Below, in pieces: positions 43,829 through 54,013 of a stretch of DNA of 64,000 nucleotides. The stretch is from contig WPHV01000002.1 in NCBI GenBank assembly GCA_009744235.1, positions 124,001 to 188,000 on the forward strand, read 5' to 3'. The notes beneath the pieces were generated by a model. It was given only the letters and a program-made list of their open reading frames with translations, was not told where the DNA came from and did no database searches. The position numbers were made by a program, and so were the translations under genes. Positions within the stretch are counted from its first letter, which is position 1. Each line of letters begins with the position of its first letter. The DNA comes from Gillisella vitis (GTDB lineage Bacteria > Pseudomonadota > Alphaproteobacteria > Rhizobiales > Rhizobiaceae).

Positions 43829-46800
43829 ATGCAATGCGGCAAATCGTTTCGTGTCACGCGTTTTCTGACAAGTACAAAAAAGGTGGCATGGACTTGGCTC
43901 AAGCGATCAGCTGGCGCCGTCCTCCGGGCTTTCATCGGCGTCCTCACCATCCTGATTACCGGCTTGAGCTTTGCGACAGCGGCCAATGCCGCACTTTCGG
44001 CGTCATGCAGCCAAGTCAATTCAGACTTCAGCTCACCACGCTATCTCACCAACACCGACAACTTTTCCCCTGATTATCAAGGCTTGGCCGCTGGCGAGTA
44101 CATCTCCTGGACCTTTTCCACTACTGGAACAGCAGCTGGCGGTACGTCATCGGCAATTGTGATATACAGCGACAATTATAATAATCTCCTCGTCAATGAG
44201 AGTAATCTTGGTGGAAATATCAATAAATCCGGCAATTTTACAGCCACCGCTTCCATAGACAATCTACAGATGATCCTTGATGTCACACAGGATTCATCAG
44301 CTAGCGCTTCCGATTACAACACGCTCACATTCAGTGCAGCCTGTTACGCAAGTGCGCCGACGGCTCCCGGTGCGCCGACAATCGGAACGGCGACGCCTGG
44401 CAACGCCCAAGCCACGGTGTCCTTCACCGCCCCGGCCAGCAATGGCGGCGCGGCAATCACCAGCTATACCGTGACGGCAAGTCCGGGTGGGGCGACGGCA
44501 ACCGGCTCGGCGAGCCCGATCACCGTGACCGGCCTGACCAATGGTACAGCCTATACATTTACCGTCACCGCCACCAACAGCGTCGGGACGGGTGCGGCTT
44601 CGGCAGCAACGAGCTCGGTCACCCCGACAGCGCCAACCTTTACCTTCTCCCCCGCCTCCGGCGCGTTGACAGCCGCAACTGTCGGGACGGCTTACAGCGA
44701 GACAATCACCGCTTCAGGCGGAACCTCCCCCTACACCTATGCGGTCACATCAGGGACACTTCCTGCCGGTTTGAGCCTCAACACATCGACCGGCGAGATT
44801 TCCGGCACACCGACGACCGCCGGAAGCGCCAGCTTCACCATCTCAGCCACGGATGCCAATAGCGCGACGAGCTCGGCAAGCTATTCCCTCGCCGTGGCCG
44901 CAGGCCTTCCCGGTGCGCCGACAATCGGAACGGCTACAGCTGGCAACGCCCAAGCCACGGTGTCCTTCACCGCCCCGGCCAGCAATGGCGGCGCGGCAAT
45001 CACCAGCTATACCGTGACCGCAAGTCCGGGTGGCGCGACGGCAACCGGCTCGGCAAGCCCGATCACCGTGACCGGCCTGACCAATGGTACAGCCTATACA
45101 TTTACGGTCACCGCGACCAACAGTGCCGGAACGGGTGCGGCTTCGGCAGCAACGAGCGCGGTCACCCCGACAGCGCCAACCTTTACCTTCTCCCCGGCCT
45201 CCGGCGCTTTGACAGCGGCAACTGTTGGTGCCGCCTATAGCGAGACGGTCACGGCTTCGGGCGGAACATCGCCCTATACCTATGCGGTCACATCAGGGAC
45301 ACTTCCTGCTGGAATGAGCCTAAACACATCGACCGGCGAGATCTCCGGCACACCAACAGCCGCAGCCAATACCAGCTTCACCATCACGGCCACCGATGCC
45401 AATAGCGCGACGGGATCAGCGAGCTATTCGCTTGCCGTGGCAGCAGACCTTCCAGACGCGCCGACGATTGGGACGGCGTCCGCCGGTGATACCCAGGCGA
45501 CCGTTTCGTTTACCGCCCCGGCCAGCAATGGCGGCGCGGCGATCACCAGCTATACCGTGACGGCAAGCCCGGGTGGGGCAACGGCAAGCGGCTCGGCAAG
45601 CCCGATCACCGTGACCGGCCTGACCAACGGCACCGCCTATACGTTTAGCGTGACCGCGACCAACAGTGCCGGAACGGGTTCGGCTTCGGTCGCTTCGAAC
45701 TCGGTCACCCCGTCTGCCGTTCTCCAGGCCCCGGTTGCCAACGCCGTCTCCGAGACAGTTGCGGCCAATTCTTCGGCCAACGTGATCACGCTCAACATGA
45801 CCGGCGGTGCGGCCTCTTCCGTTGCCATTGCCACGCCCGCGTCGCATGGTACGGCCTCGGCCTCCGGCACGTCGATCACTTATACGCCCACAGCCGGCTA
45901 TTCCGGTTCCGACAGTTTTACCTACACTGCCACCAATGCCACCGGAACATCCTCTCCAGCTACGGTGACCATAACGGTTACGGCCCCAGCCTTCACCCTG
46001 TCACCCGCCTCCGGCGCTTTGACGGCGGCAACTGTTGGTGCCGCCTATAGCGAGACAGTCACCGCTTCGGGCGGCACGTCTCCCTATACCTATGCAGTCA
46101 CGGCTGGCACGCTCCCTGTTGGAATGAGCCTAAACACATCGACCGGCGAGATCTCCGGCACACCAACAGCCGCAGCCAATACCAGCTTCACCATCACGGC
46201 CACCGATGCCAATAGCGCGACGGGATCAGCGAGCTATTCGCTTGCCGTGGCAGCAGACCTTCCAGACGCGCCGACGATTGGGACGGCGTCCGCCGGTGAT
46301 ACCCAGGCGACCGTTTCGTTTACCGCCCCGGCCAGCAATGGCGGCGCGGCGATTACCAGCTATACCGTGACGGCAAGCCCGGGTGGGGCAACGGCAAGCG
46401 GCTCGGCAAGCCCGATCACCGTGACCGGCCTGACCAATGGCACCGCCTATACGTTTACCGTGACCGCGACCAACAGTGCCGGAACCGGTACAGCTTCGGT
46501 CGCTTCGAACTCGGTCACCCCGTCCGCCGTTCTTCAGGCCCCGGTTGCCAACGCCGTCTCTGAAACAGTTGCGGCCAATTCGTCGGCCAACGTGATCGCT
46601 CTCAACACGACCGGCGGCACGGCCTCGTCCGTTGCGGTCGCGTCAGCGGCATCGCATGGAACGGCCACAGCCTCCGGCACTTCGATCACCTATATGCCCA
46701 CAGCGGGATATTCCGGCTCCGACAGTTTTACCTACACTGCCACCAATGCCACAGGAACATCCTCGCCAGCTACGGTGACCATAACGGTTACGGCGCCAAC

Positions 46801-49468
46801 CCTGGTCCTCTCGCCCTCGGCTGGCACCCTTGCAACAGGCACGGTTGGTGCGGCCTATAGCCAAACCATTGCGGTATCCGGTGGCGCAGAGCCGTATGAT
46901 TACGAATTCCTGTCTGGATCCTTGCCAGCCGGCCTGTCCGTAACGTCAAGCGGCGCCGCCGCTGCCAGGGTTCTCTCCGGCTCGCCGTCGGCTGCCGGAA
47001 CGAGTAACTTCACGGTTAAAATTACCGATGCATATGGCGCAACGGTCACGGCATCTTATTCCATTACCATTAATGCGGCGGCGCCGATCGCCAACGCGCT
47101 GACGGCAACGGTGACGGCAAACTCTGCGGATAATGTTCTGGCTCCCCCTATCACGGGTGGTGCTGCGACGTCGGTTGCCATTGCCTCCTCGCCAAGCCAT
47201 GGGGTTGCAACGGTATCCGGCACCAACTTTATCTATACGCCGACGGCTGGTTATTCCGGCTCCGACAGTTTTACCTACACCGCCACCAATGCCACGGGAA
47301 CATCCTCGCCAGCTACGGTGACCATAGCGGTTACGGCCCCGACCTTCACCCTGTCACCAGCTTCAGGCACATTGACAGCAGCAACGGTGGGGACGGCCTA
47401 TAGCGAGATAGTCACCGCTTCGGGTGGTACGTCACCCTATAGCTATGCCATCAGCGCCGGCACGCTTCCAACGGGCCTGACGTTGAACACGTCGACCGGC
47501 GTGATCTCCGGCACGCCGACGACCGCTGCCAATACCAGCTTCACCATTACCGCTACGGATGCTAACGGTGCCACAGGCTCGGCAAGCTATTCGCTTACCC
47601 TCACGGAGCCGTCGGTTACGCTGAGCCTCTCTCCATCGTCAGGGGCTCTCACTACAGCAACAGTGGGCACCTCCTATAGCCAGTCCGTGACGACAACCAG
47701 TGGTACCGCTCCTTATACCTATGCTGGAACCGGTCTGCCGGATGGTCTTGTCCTTGATACGAGCACTGGAACCATCAGCGGAACGCCGACGACGGCTGGA
47801 AGCTATGCTATCGCTGTGACGGTTACCGATAGCGCGTCACCCGCCAATCACGGTTCGGGCAATTATACGCTGACGGTGAACGCAGCCGCGTCCATCGCCT
47901 TCTCGCCAGCTGGTGGAGCGCTAAAAGAAGCCATGGCGGGCGAGGCTTATAGCCAGCAGATATCGGCAACAGGGGGAACGGGCACGCTGATCTACAGCCT
48001 TTCCTCTGGAAGCCTGCCGAAAGGCATGGTGCTGAATATCTCGACCGGTGCGCTCAATGGACCGCTCGATGCGGGTACGGAAGGCGATTATTCCTTTGCC
48101 ATCCAGGCCCGTGACAGCAATGGTACGACCGGCACTGCAAGCTATACCGTCAAAGTGACCACGCGCGCAGTGACTGTGGCGGATCATGTGGTCGATGTTC
48201 CCGCAGGCTCCACGCCGAATAACGTCTATCTCAACAAAGACGCTACCGGAGGTCCGTTTACCGAGGCCGATATTGTTTCCGTCGAGCCACCCGAGGCAGG
48301 GACGGCAACCCTTATTCAAGGTGAGCTTGCAGCCGTCTCTTCAGCTTCGCCTGTCGGCTGGTATTTGAAATTCACCCCGAACCCCGCCTATTCAGGGCAG
48401 GCCCGTATCAGCTATCGCCTTGCCAGTTCGCTTGGAAATTCCAACACGGGCACTGTCACCTACAACATCAACTATAATGCCGAGGAGGTCGCGACGGATA
48501 TCGACAACCTCGTACACAGCTTCGTAGAGACCCGCCAAAACATGATCTCCTCCGCGATCAAGGTGCCAGGCCTGATGGAACGAGGCAGAATGGCCAGGGC
48601 GACGACCCCGGTGACGACCAGAATGTCTCCTTCCGCGCAGGGAATGACATTCGGCTTTTCCACCAGTCTTGCACAGATGGAATCGGCCCGTGACAGTGCC
48701 GACGGTCTTGCCGGTGGCTATTCTTCGCCATTCAATATCTGGATTGATGGCGTCTTTTTGACCCATAACGACAAGGACACCAATGGCAGCAAGTGGGGGA
48801 GCTTCGCCATGATCAACATGGGGGCCGACTATCTGCTGACCGACAAGGCGCTGCTGGGTCTTTCGTTTCACTACGACCGGATGACGGACCCGACGGATGA
48901 GGACGCCATGCTGACCGGCAATGGCTGGCTGGCTGGCCCCTATACCTCTTTCGAAGTGACCAAAGGCGTGTTCTGGGATGCAAGCCTGCTGTATGGCGGG
49001 TCCTCAAACACCATCGATACCCAGCTCTGGGATGGCAATTTCGATACCCAGCGCTGGATGTTGGATACGTCCATCAAGGGAAAATGGTCTTTGGACGAAG
49101 CGACCGTGGTGACGCCGAAGCTAAGAGTGGTTTATTTTTCGGAAACCGTCGACGATTACGCCGTGAAAAACAGTTCGGGCGACACGATCGATCTCGATGG
49201 GTTCACCTCGGAGCAGTTCAGAGTGAGCCTCGGTGCTGAAATCGCCCGTTCCTTTACACTTGCAAGCGGCTCAACCATGACGCCAAAACTTGGTATCACC
49301 ACCGGCTTTTCTGGCCTCGACGGGTCCGGTTTGTTCGGATCGGTCACGGCTGGCGCGTCACTGCAAACCACCGAGGCTTGGGCGATTGAAGGCAGCCTTC
49401 TATTCAACATCGAAGGCGAGGGTGAGAAATCCGTTGGTGCGAAGGTTGGATTGTCGCGGAAGTTTTGA
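43829..49468 (+). CDS. Ig/FN3-repeat autotransporter adhesin
   Basis: A 1879-residue surface protein. An extended signal peptide (~1-55, ending SFATAANAA) leads to a lectin-like N-terminal part (~56-178). Four FN3 repeats begin near residues 182, 363, 545 and 815 (GNAQATVSFTAPASNGG form). Putative-Ig (He_PIG) repeats with the SGTLPAGLSLNTSTGEISGTP form begin near 270, 450, 721, 991, 1172 and 1258. Cadherin/Big-like repeats (TPTAGYSGSDSFTYTATNAT) are at about 634, 905 and 1085. The last ~275 residues are an autotransporter beta-barrel ending in Phe (LSRKF). It should be exported by the barrel and act in adhesion or aggregation. A 14-bp hairpin follows. Confidence 0.88.
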   Translation: MQCGKSFRVTRFLTSTKKVAWTWLKRSAGAVLRAFIGVLTILITGLSFATAANAALSASCSQVNSDFSSPRYLTNTDNFSPDYQGLAAGEYISWTFSTTGTAAGGTSSAIVIYSDNYNNLLVNESNLGGNINKSGNFTATASIDNLQMILDVTQDSSASASDYNTLTFSAACYASAPTAPGAPTIGTATPGNAQATVSFTAPASNGGAAITSYTVTASPGGATATGSASPITVTGLTNGTAYTFTVTATNSVGTGAASAATSSVTPTAPTFTFSPASGALTAATVGTAYSETITASGGTSPYTYAVTSGTLPAGLSLNTSTGEISGTPTTAGSASFTISATDANSATSSASYSLAVAAGLPGAPTIGTATAGNAQATVSFTAPASNGGAAITSYTVTASPGGATATGSASPITVTGLTNGTAYTFTVTATNSAGTGAASAATSAVTPTAPTFTFSPASGALTAATVGAAYSETVTASGGTSPYTYAVTSGTLPAGMSLNTSTGEISGTPTAAANTSFTITATDANSATGSASYSLAVAADLPDAPTIGTASAGDTQATVSFTAPASNGGAAITSYTVTASPGGATASGSASPITVTGLTNGTAYTFSVTATNSAGTGSASVASNSVTPSAVLQAPVANAVSETVAANSSANVITLNMTGGAASSVAIATPASHGTASASGTSITYTPTAGYSGSDSFTYTATNATGTSSPATVTITVTAPAFTLSPASGALTAATVGAAYSETVTASGGTSPYTYAVTAGTLPVGMSLNTSTGEISGTPTAAANTSFTITATDANSATGSASYSLAVAADLPDAPTIGTASAGDTQATVSFTAPASNGGAAITSYTVTASPGGATASGSASPITVTGLTNGTAYTFTVTATNSAGTGTASVASNSVTPSAVLQAPVANAVSETVAANSSANVIALNTTGGTASSVAVASAASHGTATASGTSITYMPTAGYSGSDSFTYTATNATGTSSPATVTITVTAPTLVLSPSAGTLATGTVGAAYSQTIAVSGGAEPYDYEFLSGSLPAGLSVTSSGAAAARVLSGSPSAAGTSNFTVKITDAYGATVTASYSITINAAAPIANALTATVTANSADNVLAPPITGGAATSVAIASSPSHGVATVSGTNFIYTPTAGYSGSDSFTYTATNATGTSSPATVTIAVTAPTFTLSPASGTLTAATVGTAYSEIVTASGGTSPYSYAISAGTLPTGLTLNTSTGVISGTPTTAANTSFTITATDANGATGSASYSLTLTEPSVTLSLSPSSGALTTATVGTSYSQSVTTTSGTAPYTYAGTGLPDGLVLDTSTGTISGTPTTAGSYAIAVTVTDSASPANHGSGNYTLTVNAAASIAFSPAGGALKEAMAGEAYSQQISATGGTGTLIYSLSSGSLPKGMVLNISTGALNGPLDAGTEGDYSFAIQARDSNGTTGTASYTVKVTTRAVTVADHVVDVPAGSTPNNVYLNKDATGGPFTEADIVSVEPPEAGTATLIQGELAAVSSASPVGWYLKFTPNPAYSGQARISYRLASSLGNSNTGTVTYNINYNAEEVATDIDNLVHSFVETRQNMISSAIKVPGLMERGRMARATTPVTTRMSPSAQGMTFGFSTSLAQMESARDSADGLAGGYSSPFNIWIDGVFLTHNDKDTNGSKWGSFAMINMGADYLLTDKALLGLSFHYDRMTDPTDEDAMLTGNGWLAGPYTSFEVTKGVFWDASLLYGGSSNTIDTQLWDGNFDTQRWMLDTSIKGKWSLDEATVVTPKLRVVYFSETVDDYAVKNSSGDTIDLDGFTSEQFRVSLGAEIARSFTLASGSTMTPKLGITTGFSGLDGSGLFGSVTAGASLQTTEAWAIEGSLLFNIEGEGEKSVGAKVGLSRKF
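45178..46797. repeat. 810-bp tandem unit inside autotransporter gene
   Basis: The segment starting near 45178 is repeated with an 810-bp period. 45311-45543 matches 46121-46353 without a mismatch over 233 nt, and further stretches differ at a few bases. Each unit encodes one He_PIG, one FN3 and one Big-like domain (270 residues). Earlier He_PIG/FN3 pairs repeat with a 543-bp period from about 44371. Confidence 0.85.
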
Positions 49469-49492
49469 CGCGGCCGGGAGAGACACAATCTT

Positions 49493-49529
49493 GATCCGAA
49501 CTTGGCGAGGCAACTGCCAGGCTCGGATC
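49493..49529 (+). terminator. Hairpin after autotransporter gene
   Basis: GATCCGA and TCGGATC outer arms plus CTTGGC/GCCAGG inner arms (one G-U pair, one A-C mismatch), loop of 9 nt. A T6 run comes only at about 49545, so efficiency is uncertain. Confidence 0.6.
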
Positions 49530-49835
49530 AGTTATCACTATTGGTTTTTTGAAACATGATCGGTTTTGCGTGATTTGTAGTCCTCTTATGGGCAACAGAT
49601 CGTCTTTGCTTTGATAACCGCTACACGCGGTGCGATATCGTAACTTTCCAAGGGATGAATGGGTTTTAGCGCACTTTATCCGGACCTTTTGCATATTCCG
49701 TTTCACCAGAGACGAAACGCATAATGTTGTAGATCGAACTGACGGGCGGGCATTCATACAACGACATGAGTTGATTGTATTTACATTATATACACCTTAT
49801 AGGTGTTTTTCATTCGCATCGAGGAGGAGCGCGCC
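49530..49835. other. Region upstream of lodA-like gene
   Basis: About 300 bp, AT-rich towards its right end, with no gene. It holds the promoter of the oxidase operon and the short hairpin at 49792-49806. Confidence 0.45.
49792..49810 (+). promoter_or_regulatory. Small hairpin with T-run before lodA-like gene
   Basis: ACACCT-TAT-AGGTGT followed by T5, 26 nt upstream of the start codon. It looks like a short terminator, so it could act as an attenuator if transcription begins upstream, or as an operator palindrome if transcription begins near it. Confidence 0.45.
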
Positions 49836-52800
49836 ATGGATCACATCAAGGCATCTGCTGAGGGCAATGCGCCAGATATAAACTGCGCTATTGATCCAAT
49901 TGAATCGTTGAAAACCATGTTTGTTGACATGGTGCAGGGCGGTCGTATTGCCAAGGGGCAATGTCCGGCCATGCGACCGGTGTTTCTGAAACCGCATGGT
50001 ATTGCTTCGGCGCAGTTTCTGATCCGGTCCGATCTGCCCGCGCCCTATCAGGTCGGGATTTTTGCCCATGTCGGCAAATCCTTTGATGCCTGGCTGCGCT
50101 TTTCTTCCGATACGTTACCGACACTTGAGGACTTCAAATCCACGCTGGGAATTGGCATCAAGCTATTCGATGTTCCCGGAAAGAAGCTGCTTGGCAATCC
50201 AGACTCACAAACCTTCGATTTTATCCTGCAAAATTTCAATGTCTTCTTCGTCGATACGGCTGCGGATATGTGCGCCTTCACCAAGGCTGGTGTGGTTGAT
50301 GGCGACTATGATCCCTATCTCAAGGCTCACCCAAAGACGGCTCAATTGCTGGATGCGATGGCCAAACCTGTGGCCAGCGTGCTGGCAACGCCCTATTGGA
50401 GCGGGCTGCCTTTTAGTTTCGGCGAAACCTATGCCAAATATAAACTGGAGCCGACCATCTCTGTTGATCCGCCGGCGGATGATCCGACAGACCCTACCTA
50501 TCTGGCGGCTGATCTTGCCAGTCGCCTGAGCACGGGCGAAGCACGGTTCCGCTTCATGGTACAGTTGCGCACCGTGCCGGACCGTATGCCGCTGGATGAG
50601 GCGACCGTGGAGTGGCCGGAAGATCTCAGCCCGCCGATCCATGTTGCCGATTTGGTCATCCCTCAGCAGGATATCAATGCCCGCGGTCAGGCCGACTATG
50701 GTGAGAACCTCTCGATGAATATCTGGCGTGTCACGGAGGAGCACAGGCCAGTGGGCTCTATTGCCGATGCCCGCCGTGTGGTTTATGCGGCGGCCGCCGA
50801 ATTGCGCCGTAATGTAAACGGAATCCCGGTTGGTGAGCCGGAAGTGCCTCGTCCCCAGTCTGTGCCAGCACCACGCGGCCTCGATAGCACCATCGTGCGT
50901 GCCGCAATCCATCCGGCCATCGGCATTGCCCGTATTGGTGATGCCAAGACCGAATATTTCATCGGTCCCGAAGTCACGGATGCGCCACCGGAAAATGCCC
51001 CGCCACCATCATTTTACCGAGACAAGACGGGTGCCATCAAGCGGCAGGCCGCCCGGTTCCGCATCTATGGTTACAATGCTGCTGGCGACGTCGTGAGCGA
51101 ACTGACCAACGACAATGCCGATATCCAGTGGACCGTGCATGTCGCCAATCGTAAAGCGCAATGGTACCAGTTCCAGTATGCTCTGGATATTCCAGAGGCG
51201 ATTGATGCGCCCGACAATGCCTTTCCGCTGCGCAATCCAGACGTCGCGGATCGCTCGACGCTGGCTATCGATCCCGGCCCCCGCAGCATTTCGGGCCGCG
51301 CTGTCTCTGGCCCAGCCTATGCCTTCGACACAGGAACCTTCAAGGCGGCAGCAGCCGAGCCGGTTGTCGTGCCGTTGGGTGAACTGAGGACGGATGAGGA
51401 AGGGCGACTGATCTTTCTGGGCGGGCATGGTAAATCTGCCTCGCCGACCAATGCCCCGGTCTATGAGCCGGATAATCCGCCAAGTTTTAACAATGCCAAT
51501 GATTGGTATGACGATACGTCTGACGGCCCTGTGATGGCGCAGGTTTCCATCAATGGTCAATCGATCCCGGTGGAATCGGCTTGGGTGGTGGTCGCACCGC
51601 CAAATTACGCGCCCGATATCATCAGCTGGCGCACGATGTATGACCTGTTGTGCGATGTCTCGGTTCAGGCGGGCTGGATGCCGCTGCCGAGTGAACCATC
51701 CTTCTCGACGGACATCCTGCCGATATTACAGCGTCTCAGCAATCTGCAATGGGTCAATAAGGGCTTTGCGGCGTATTTCGGCAAAGGCTGCCCATTGGAT
51801 TTCAATAATCCTGATCTGCTTGCCAAGCTGTCGCAGAAACCCGCAGGCTTGGCGGAGGGGGATGACCCTTACGGCGAGTTGCGTCGCACGCTTTTCAACG
51901 GCTTCCGCCCGTCCGCGCCTATTGTGGCCGAGCCGGTGCAATGGCCGCATGTACAGCCTTGGATCTATGGCGACGCCTTCGGCAGTTTCTCCGAAACTGG
52001 CCCCGGCAACATGCTGACGATGACGGGACTGCAAGAAGCCATTCTGCGCAAATGGGTGGAGGGCAGCTTCATTGACGATTGGCCGGAGGCAATAAAGCCG
52101 GTCTCGAAGATTGAAGAGGTTCCTCTTCCGGGGCAACCGCATATGCTGGATAAGGCCGCCTTGCATTATTGCCTTTCCGATACATTCCACCCGGGCTGCG
52201 AGATGACCTGGCCAATGCGCCACGCCAGCCTGTATTCTGCGCCCTTCCGCATCCGTCTGCGTCCAGCCGATACTCCAGAGCCGGACTATGGAACGACCAT
52301 GACGCCCATTCTGGTGGAAAAGGTCGGCGGGCCGCTCTACGATCAGCTGCCGGGTGGCATTACCCGGTGGATGGCAATCCCCTGGCAGGGCGACACGGCC
52401 TTCTGCCGCTCGGGCTATGATCCTGAATTTGATCCCTATTTGCCGACGTTCTGGGCGGCGCGCGTGCCCAATCAGGTGTTGAGCGAGGAGGATTACAACA
52501 AGGTCATCAATGCCAAGCTGCCACGCGCGGAGCGTATTGCGGCCTATAGCCGCCGTGTCAACTGGCTGCGTGCGATCATGAACCACGATACGGCGCAAGT
52601 CATGATGGATATGATCGCCGAATTCGGGCAGCTTGGCATTGTCGAGGCACGACCGGGGGTAAAGGGTGATCCTGATTTCCCTGAATATATCTATGTCGAG
52701 ACATTGGCCGTCAGCAAACTCAAGCATGCCGCCGATCATGCGGTTCGCTTGCTTGCAGAGGCTCCGCAGCCGCTGACCAAGCTGGAAAAGGCCGGTTGGG

Positions 52801-52853
52801 CAAGCCGCGAGCAACTCGAAGCATTTCGAGCTGTCCGTGTTCAAAAGCGTTGA
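49836..52853 (+). CDS. Catalase-like/LodA-type CTQ oxidase fusion
   Basis: A 1005-residue two-domain protein. Residues ~1-340 resemble the y4iL-type catalase-like family: R-x-x-x-x-K-x-HG (47-55), WLRFSSDT, and NFNVFFVD. The position of the distal catalytic His in R-x-x-H-x-K-x-HG is Phe50 here. Residues ~352-1005 are a LodA/GoxA oxidase starting IVRAAIHPAIGIARIG. The cofactor Cys788 is in PGCEMTWPM and Trp850 in IPWQGD; their distance (62) is close to that of LodA (C516, W581). LodA-type enzymes oxidise an amino acid to an aldehyde or keto acid, ammonia and H2O2. ATG 49836 has GAGGAG 6 nt upstream. The next gene is the cofactor-forming flavoprotein. Confidence 0.85.
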   Translation: MDHIKASAEGNAPDINCAIDPIESLKTMFVDMVQGGRIAKGQCPAMRPVFLKPHGIASAQFLIRSDLPAPYQVGIFAHVGKSFDAWLRFSSDTLPTLEDFKSTLGIGIKLFDVPGKKLLGNPDSQTFDFILQNFNVFFVDTAADMCAFTKAGVVDGDYDPYLKAHPKTAQLLDAMAKPVASVLATPYWSGLPFSFGETYAKYKLEPTISVDPPADDPTDPTYLAADLASRLSTGEARFRFMVQLRTVPDRMPLDEATVEWPEDLSPPIHVADLVIPQQDINARGQADYGENLSMNIWRVTEEHRPVGSIADARRVVYAAAAELRRNVNGIPVGEPEVPRPQSVPAPRGLDSTIVRAAIHPAIGIARIGDAKTEYFIGPEVTDAPPENAPPPSFYRDKTGAIKRQAARFRIYGYNAAGDVVSELTNDNADIQWTVHVANRKAQWYQFQYALDIPEAIDAPDNAFPLRNPDVADRSTLAIDPGPRSISGRAVSGPAYAFDTGTFKAAAAEPVVVPLGELRTDEEGRLIFLGGHGKSASPTNAPVYEPDNPPSFNNANDWYDDTSDGPVMAQVSINGQSIPVESAWVVVAPPNYAPDIISWRTMYDLLCDVSVQAGWMPLPSEPSFSTDILPILQRLSNLQWVNKGFAAYFGKGCPLDFNNPDLLAKLSQKPAGLAEGDDPYGELRRTLFNGFRPSAPIVAEPVQWPHVQPWIYGDAFGSFSETGPGNMLTMTGLQEAILRKWVEGSFIDDWPEAIKPVSKIEEVPLPGQPHMLDKAALHYCLSDTFHPGCEMTWPMRHASLYSAPFRIRLRPADTPEPDYGTTMTPILVEKVGGPLYDQLPGGITRWMAIPWQGDTAFCRSGYDPEFDPYLPTFWAARVPNQVLSEEDYNKVINAKLPRAERIAAYSRRVNWLRAIMNHDTAQVMMDMIAEFGQLGIVEARPGVKGDPDFPEYIYVETLAVSKLKHAADHAVRLLAEAPQPLTKLEKAGWASREQLEAFRAVRVQKR

Positions 52854-53994
52854 AAACCAGACGCGAACAGCCCCGCCGCAGGGCGACGGAGCTGTGTTTG
52901 ATGTCGTTGTCGCAGGGGCGGGACCAGCAGGGACCATCGCCGCCCGTCACCTCGCCCGTGCGGGCCGGTCTGTGGTTATGCTTGATCGGCTTCGTTCCCA
53001 TGCACCGCGTTTGGGCGAAACATTGCCGGGGGCTGCGCAAAGGCTTTTGGTTCAGCAGGGGCTTGCCGATCTAGCCGTGCCTGGGCCGCACCATGCACGG
53101 GTTGGCGGTGGCCTGACGGTCTGGGGCGATGAGCATGTGGTGGCAAGTGATACTTTGCGTGACCCCTATGGGCCTGGTCTGCGCCTGGACCGCGCCCAAT
53201 TCGATGCCGATCTGCGGCAGGCGAGCCTTGAAGCCAATTGCTTTTGGTGGAAGGCGAATATCAGCGACATTAACATGCAAGACGGGTTGTGGGTGATCGG
53301 GCTGGATGATGGGCGCATCATCCGCGCTTCCTATATCATCGATGCGACGGGGCGCTCGGCGCGAATTGTCCGCCTGCTTGGTGTTGCGCAGCACCGCGGT
53401 ACGGCGCTGGTCTCGCTGTATCAAATCGCAAAGCCTCAGAAAAATGCTGATCTGGAGCGGACGCTGATTGAGGCCACACCCGATGGCTGGATTTATGCGG
53501 GCCGGCTTGCCGATGGTTTTTGGGCGATTGGCTATCACACATTGCCCCAGGAGGCGGTGCGGCTGCGGCGCTTGCCTGATCGCCGTATTGCACTTTTTAA
53601 CGAAGCGCCCCATCTGACCTCATGCCTTGGCGCGTTGGAATGGGAGGGGCCGGTCTTTGCCCGTGATGCCCGCAGTCTTGCCGCCATCACCCCATGCGGT
53701 GAAGGTTGGTATGCTGTCGGGGATGCGGCCCTGGCCTTTGATCCGATTGCAGGTCAAGGCCTGTTCAATGCCCTGCGCACTGGAATGGCCGCTGCCGAGG
53801 GCATTCTTGCTGCTCCAGCGACGGGCTTATCAGCTTACGCGCAGGAGCTGGCGCGTGTTCACGCAATCTATACCACCCGGCGGCAAAGCCTCTATCGCTC
53901 CGAAAGCCGTTGGAAAGAAAGCGATTTCTGGAAGGCGCAGCAAGATCAAGTGGCTGTATCCGTTGACGTGGGTCTCCAACACATCGCTATATGA
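52837..53994 (+). CDS. LodB/GoxB-type FAD-dependent oxidoreductase
   Basis: A 385-residue flavoprotein of the tryptophan-halogenase/GoxB group. The FAD dinucleotide motif is VVVAGAGPAGTIAARHLARAG; the second FAD site is GDAALAFDPIAGQGLFNAL. In known pairs this partner makes the cysteine-tryptophylquinone of the oxidase. The start is GTG 52837, overlapping the oxidase gene by 17 nt, so it is translated from the same message. The family call is strong; the function follows from the pair. Confidence 0.88.
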   Translation: MFKSVENQTRTAPPQGDGAVFDVVVAGAGPAGTIAARHLARAGRSVVMLDRLRSHAPRLGETLPGAAQRLLVQQGLADLAVPGPHHARVGGGLTVWGDEHVVASDTLRDPYGPGLRLDRAQFDADLRQASLEANCFWWKANISDINMQDGLWVIGLDDGRIIRASYIIDATGRSARIVRLLGVAQHRGTALVSLYQIAKPQKNADLERTLIEATPDGWIYAGRLADGFWAIGYHTLPQEAVRLRRLPDRRIALFNEAPHLTSCLGALEWEGPVFARDARSLAAITPCGEGWYAVGDAALAFDPIAGQGLFNALRTGMAAAEGILAAPATGLSAYAQELARVHAIYTTRRQSLYRSESRWKESDFWKAQQDQVAVSVDVGLQHIAI

Positions 53995-54013
53995 AAGGTT
54001 GCCGGGCGGCGTC

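Noticed and set aside
44371-47340. Regular repeats as a CRISPR or satellite array
   Set aside because: Repeat periods of 543 and 810 bp keep the reading frame and encode FN3, Ig and Big-like domains of one protein.
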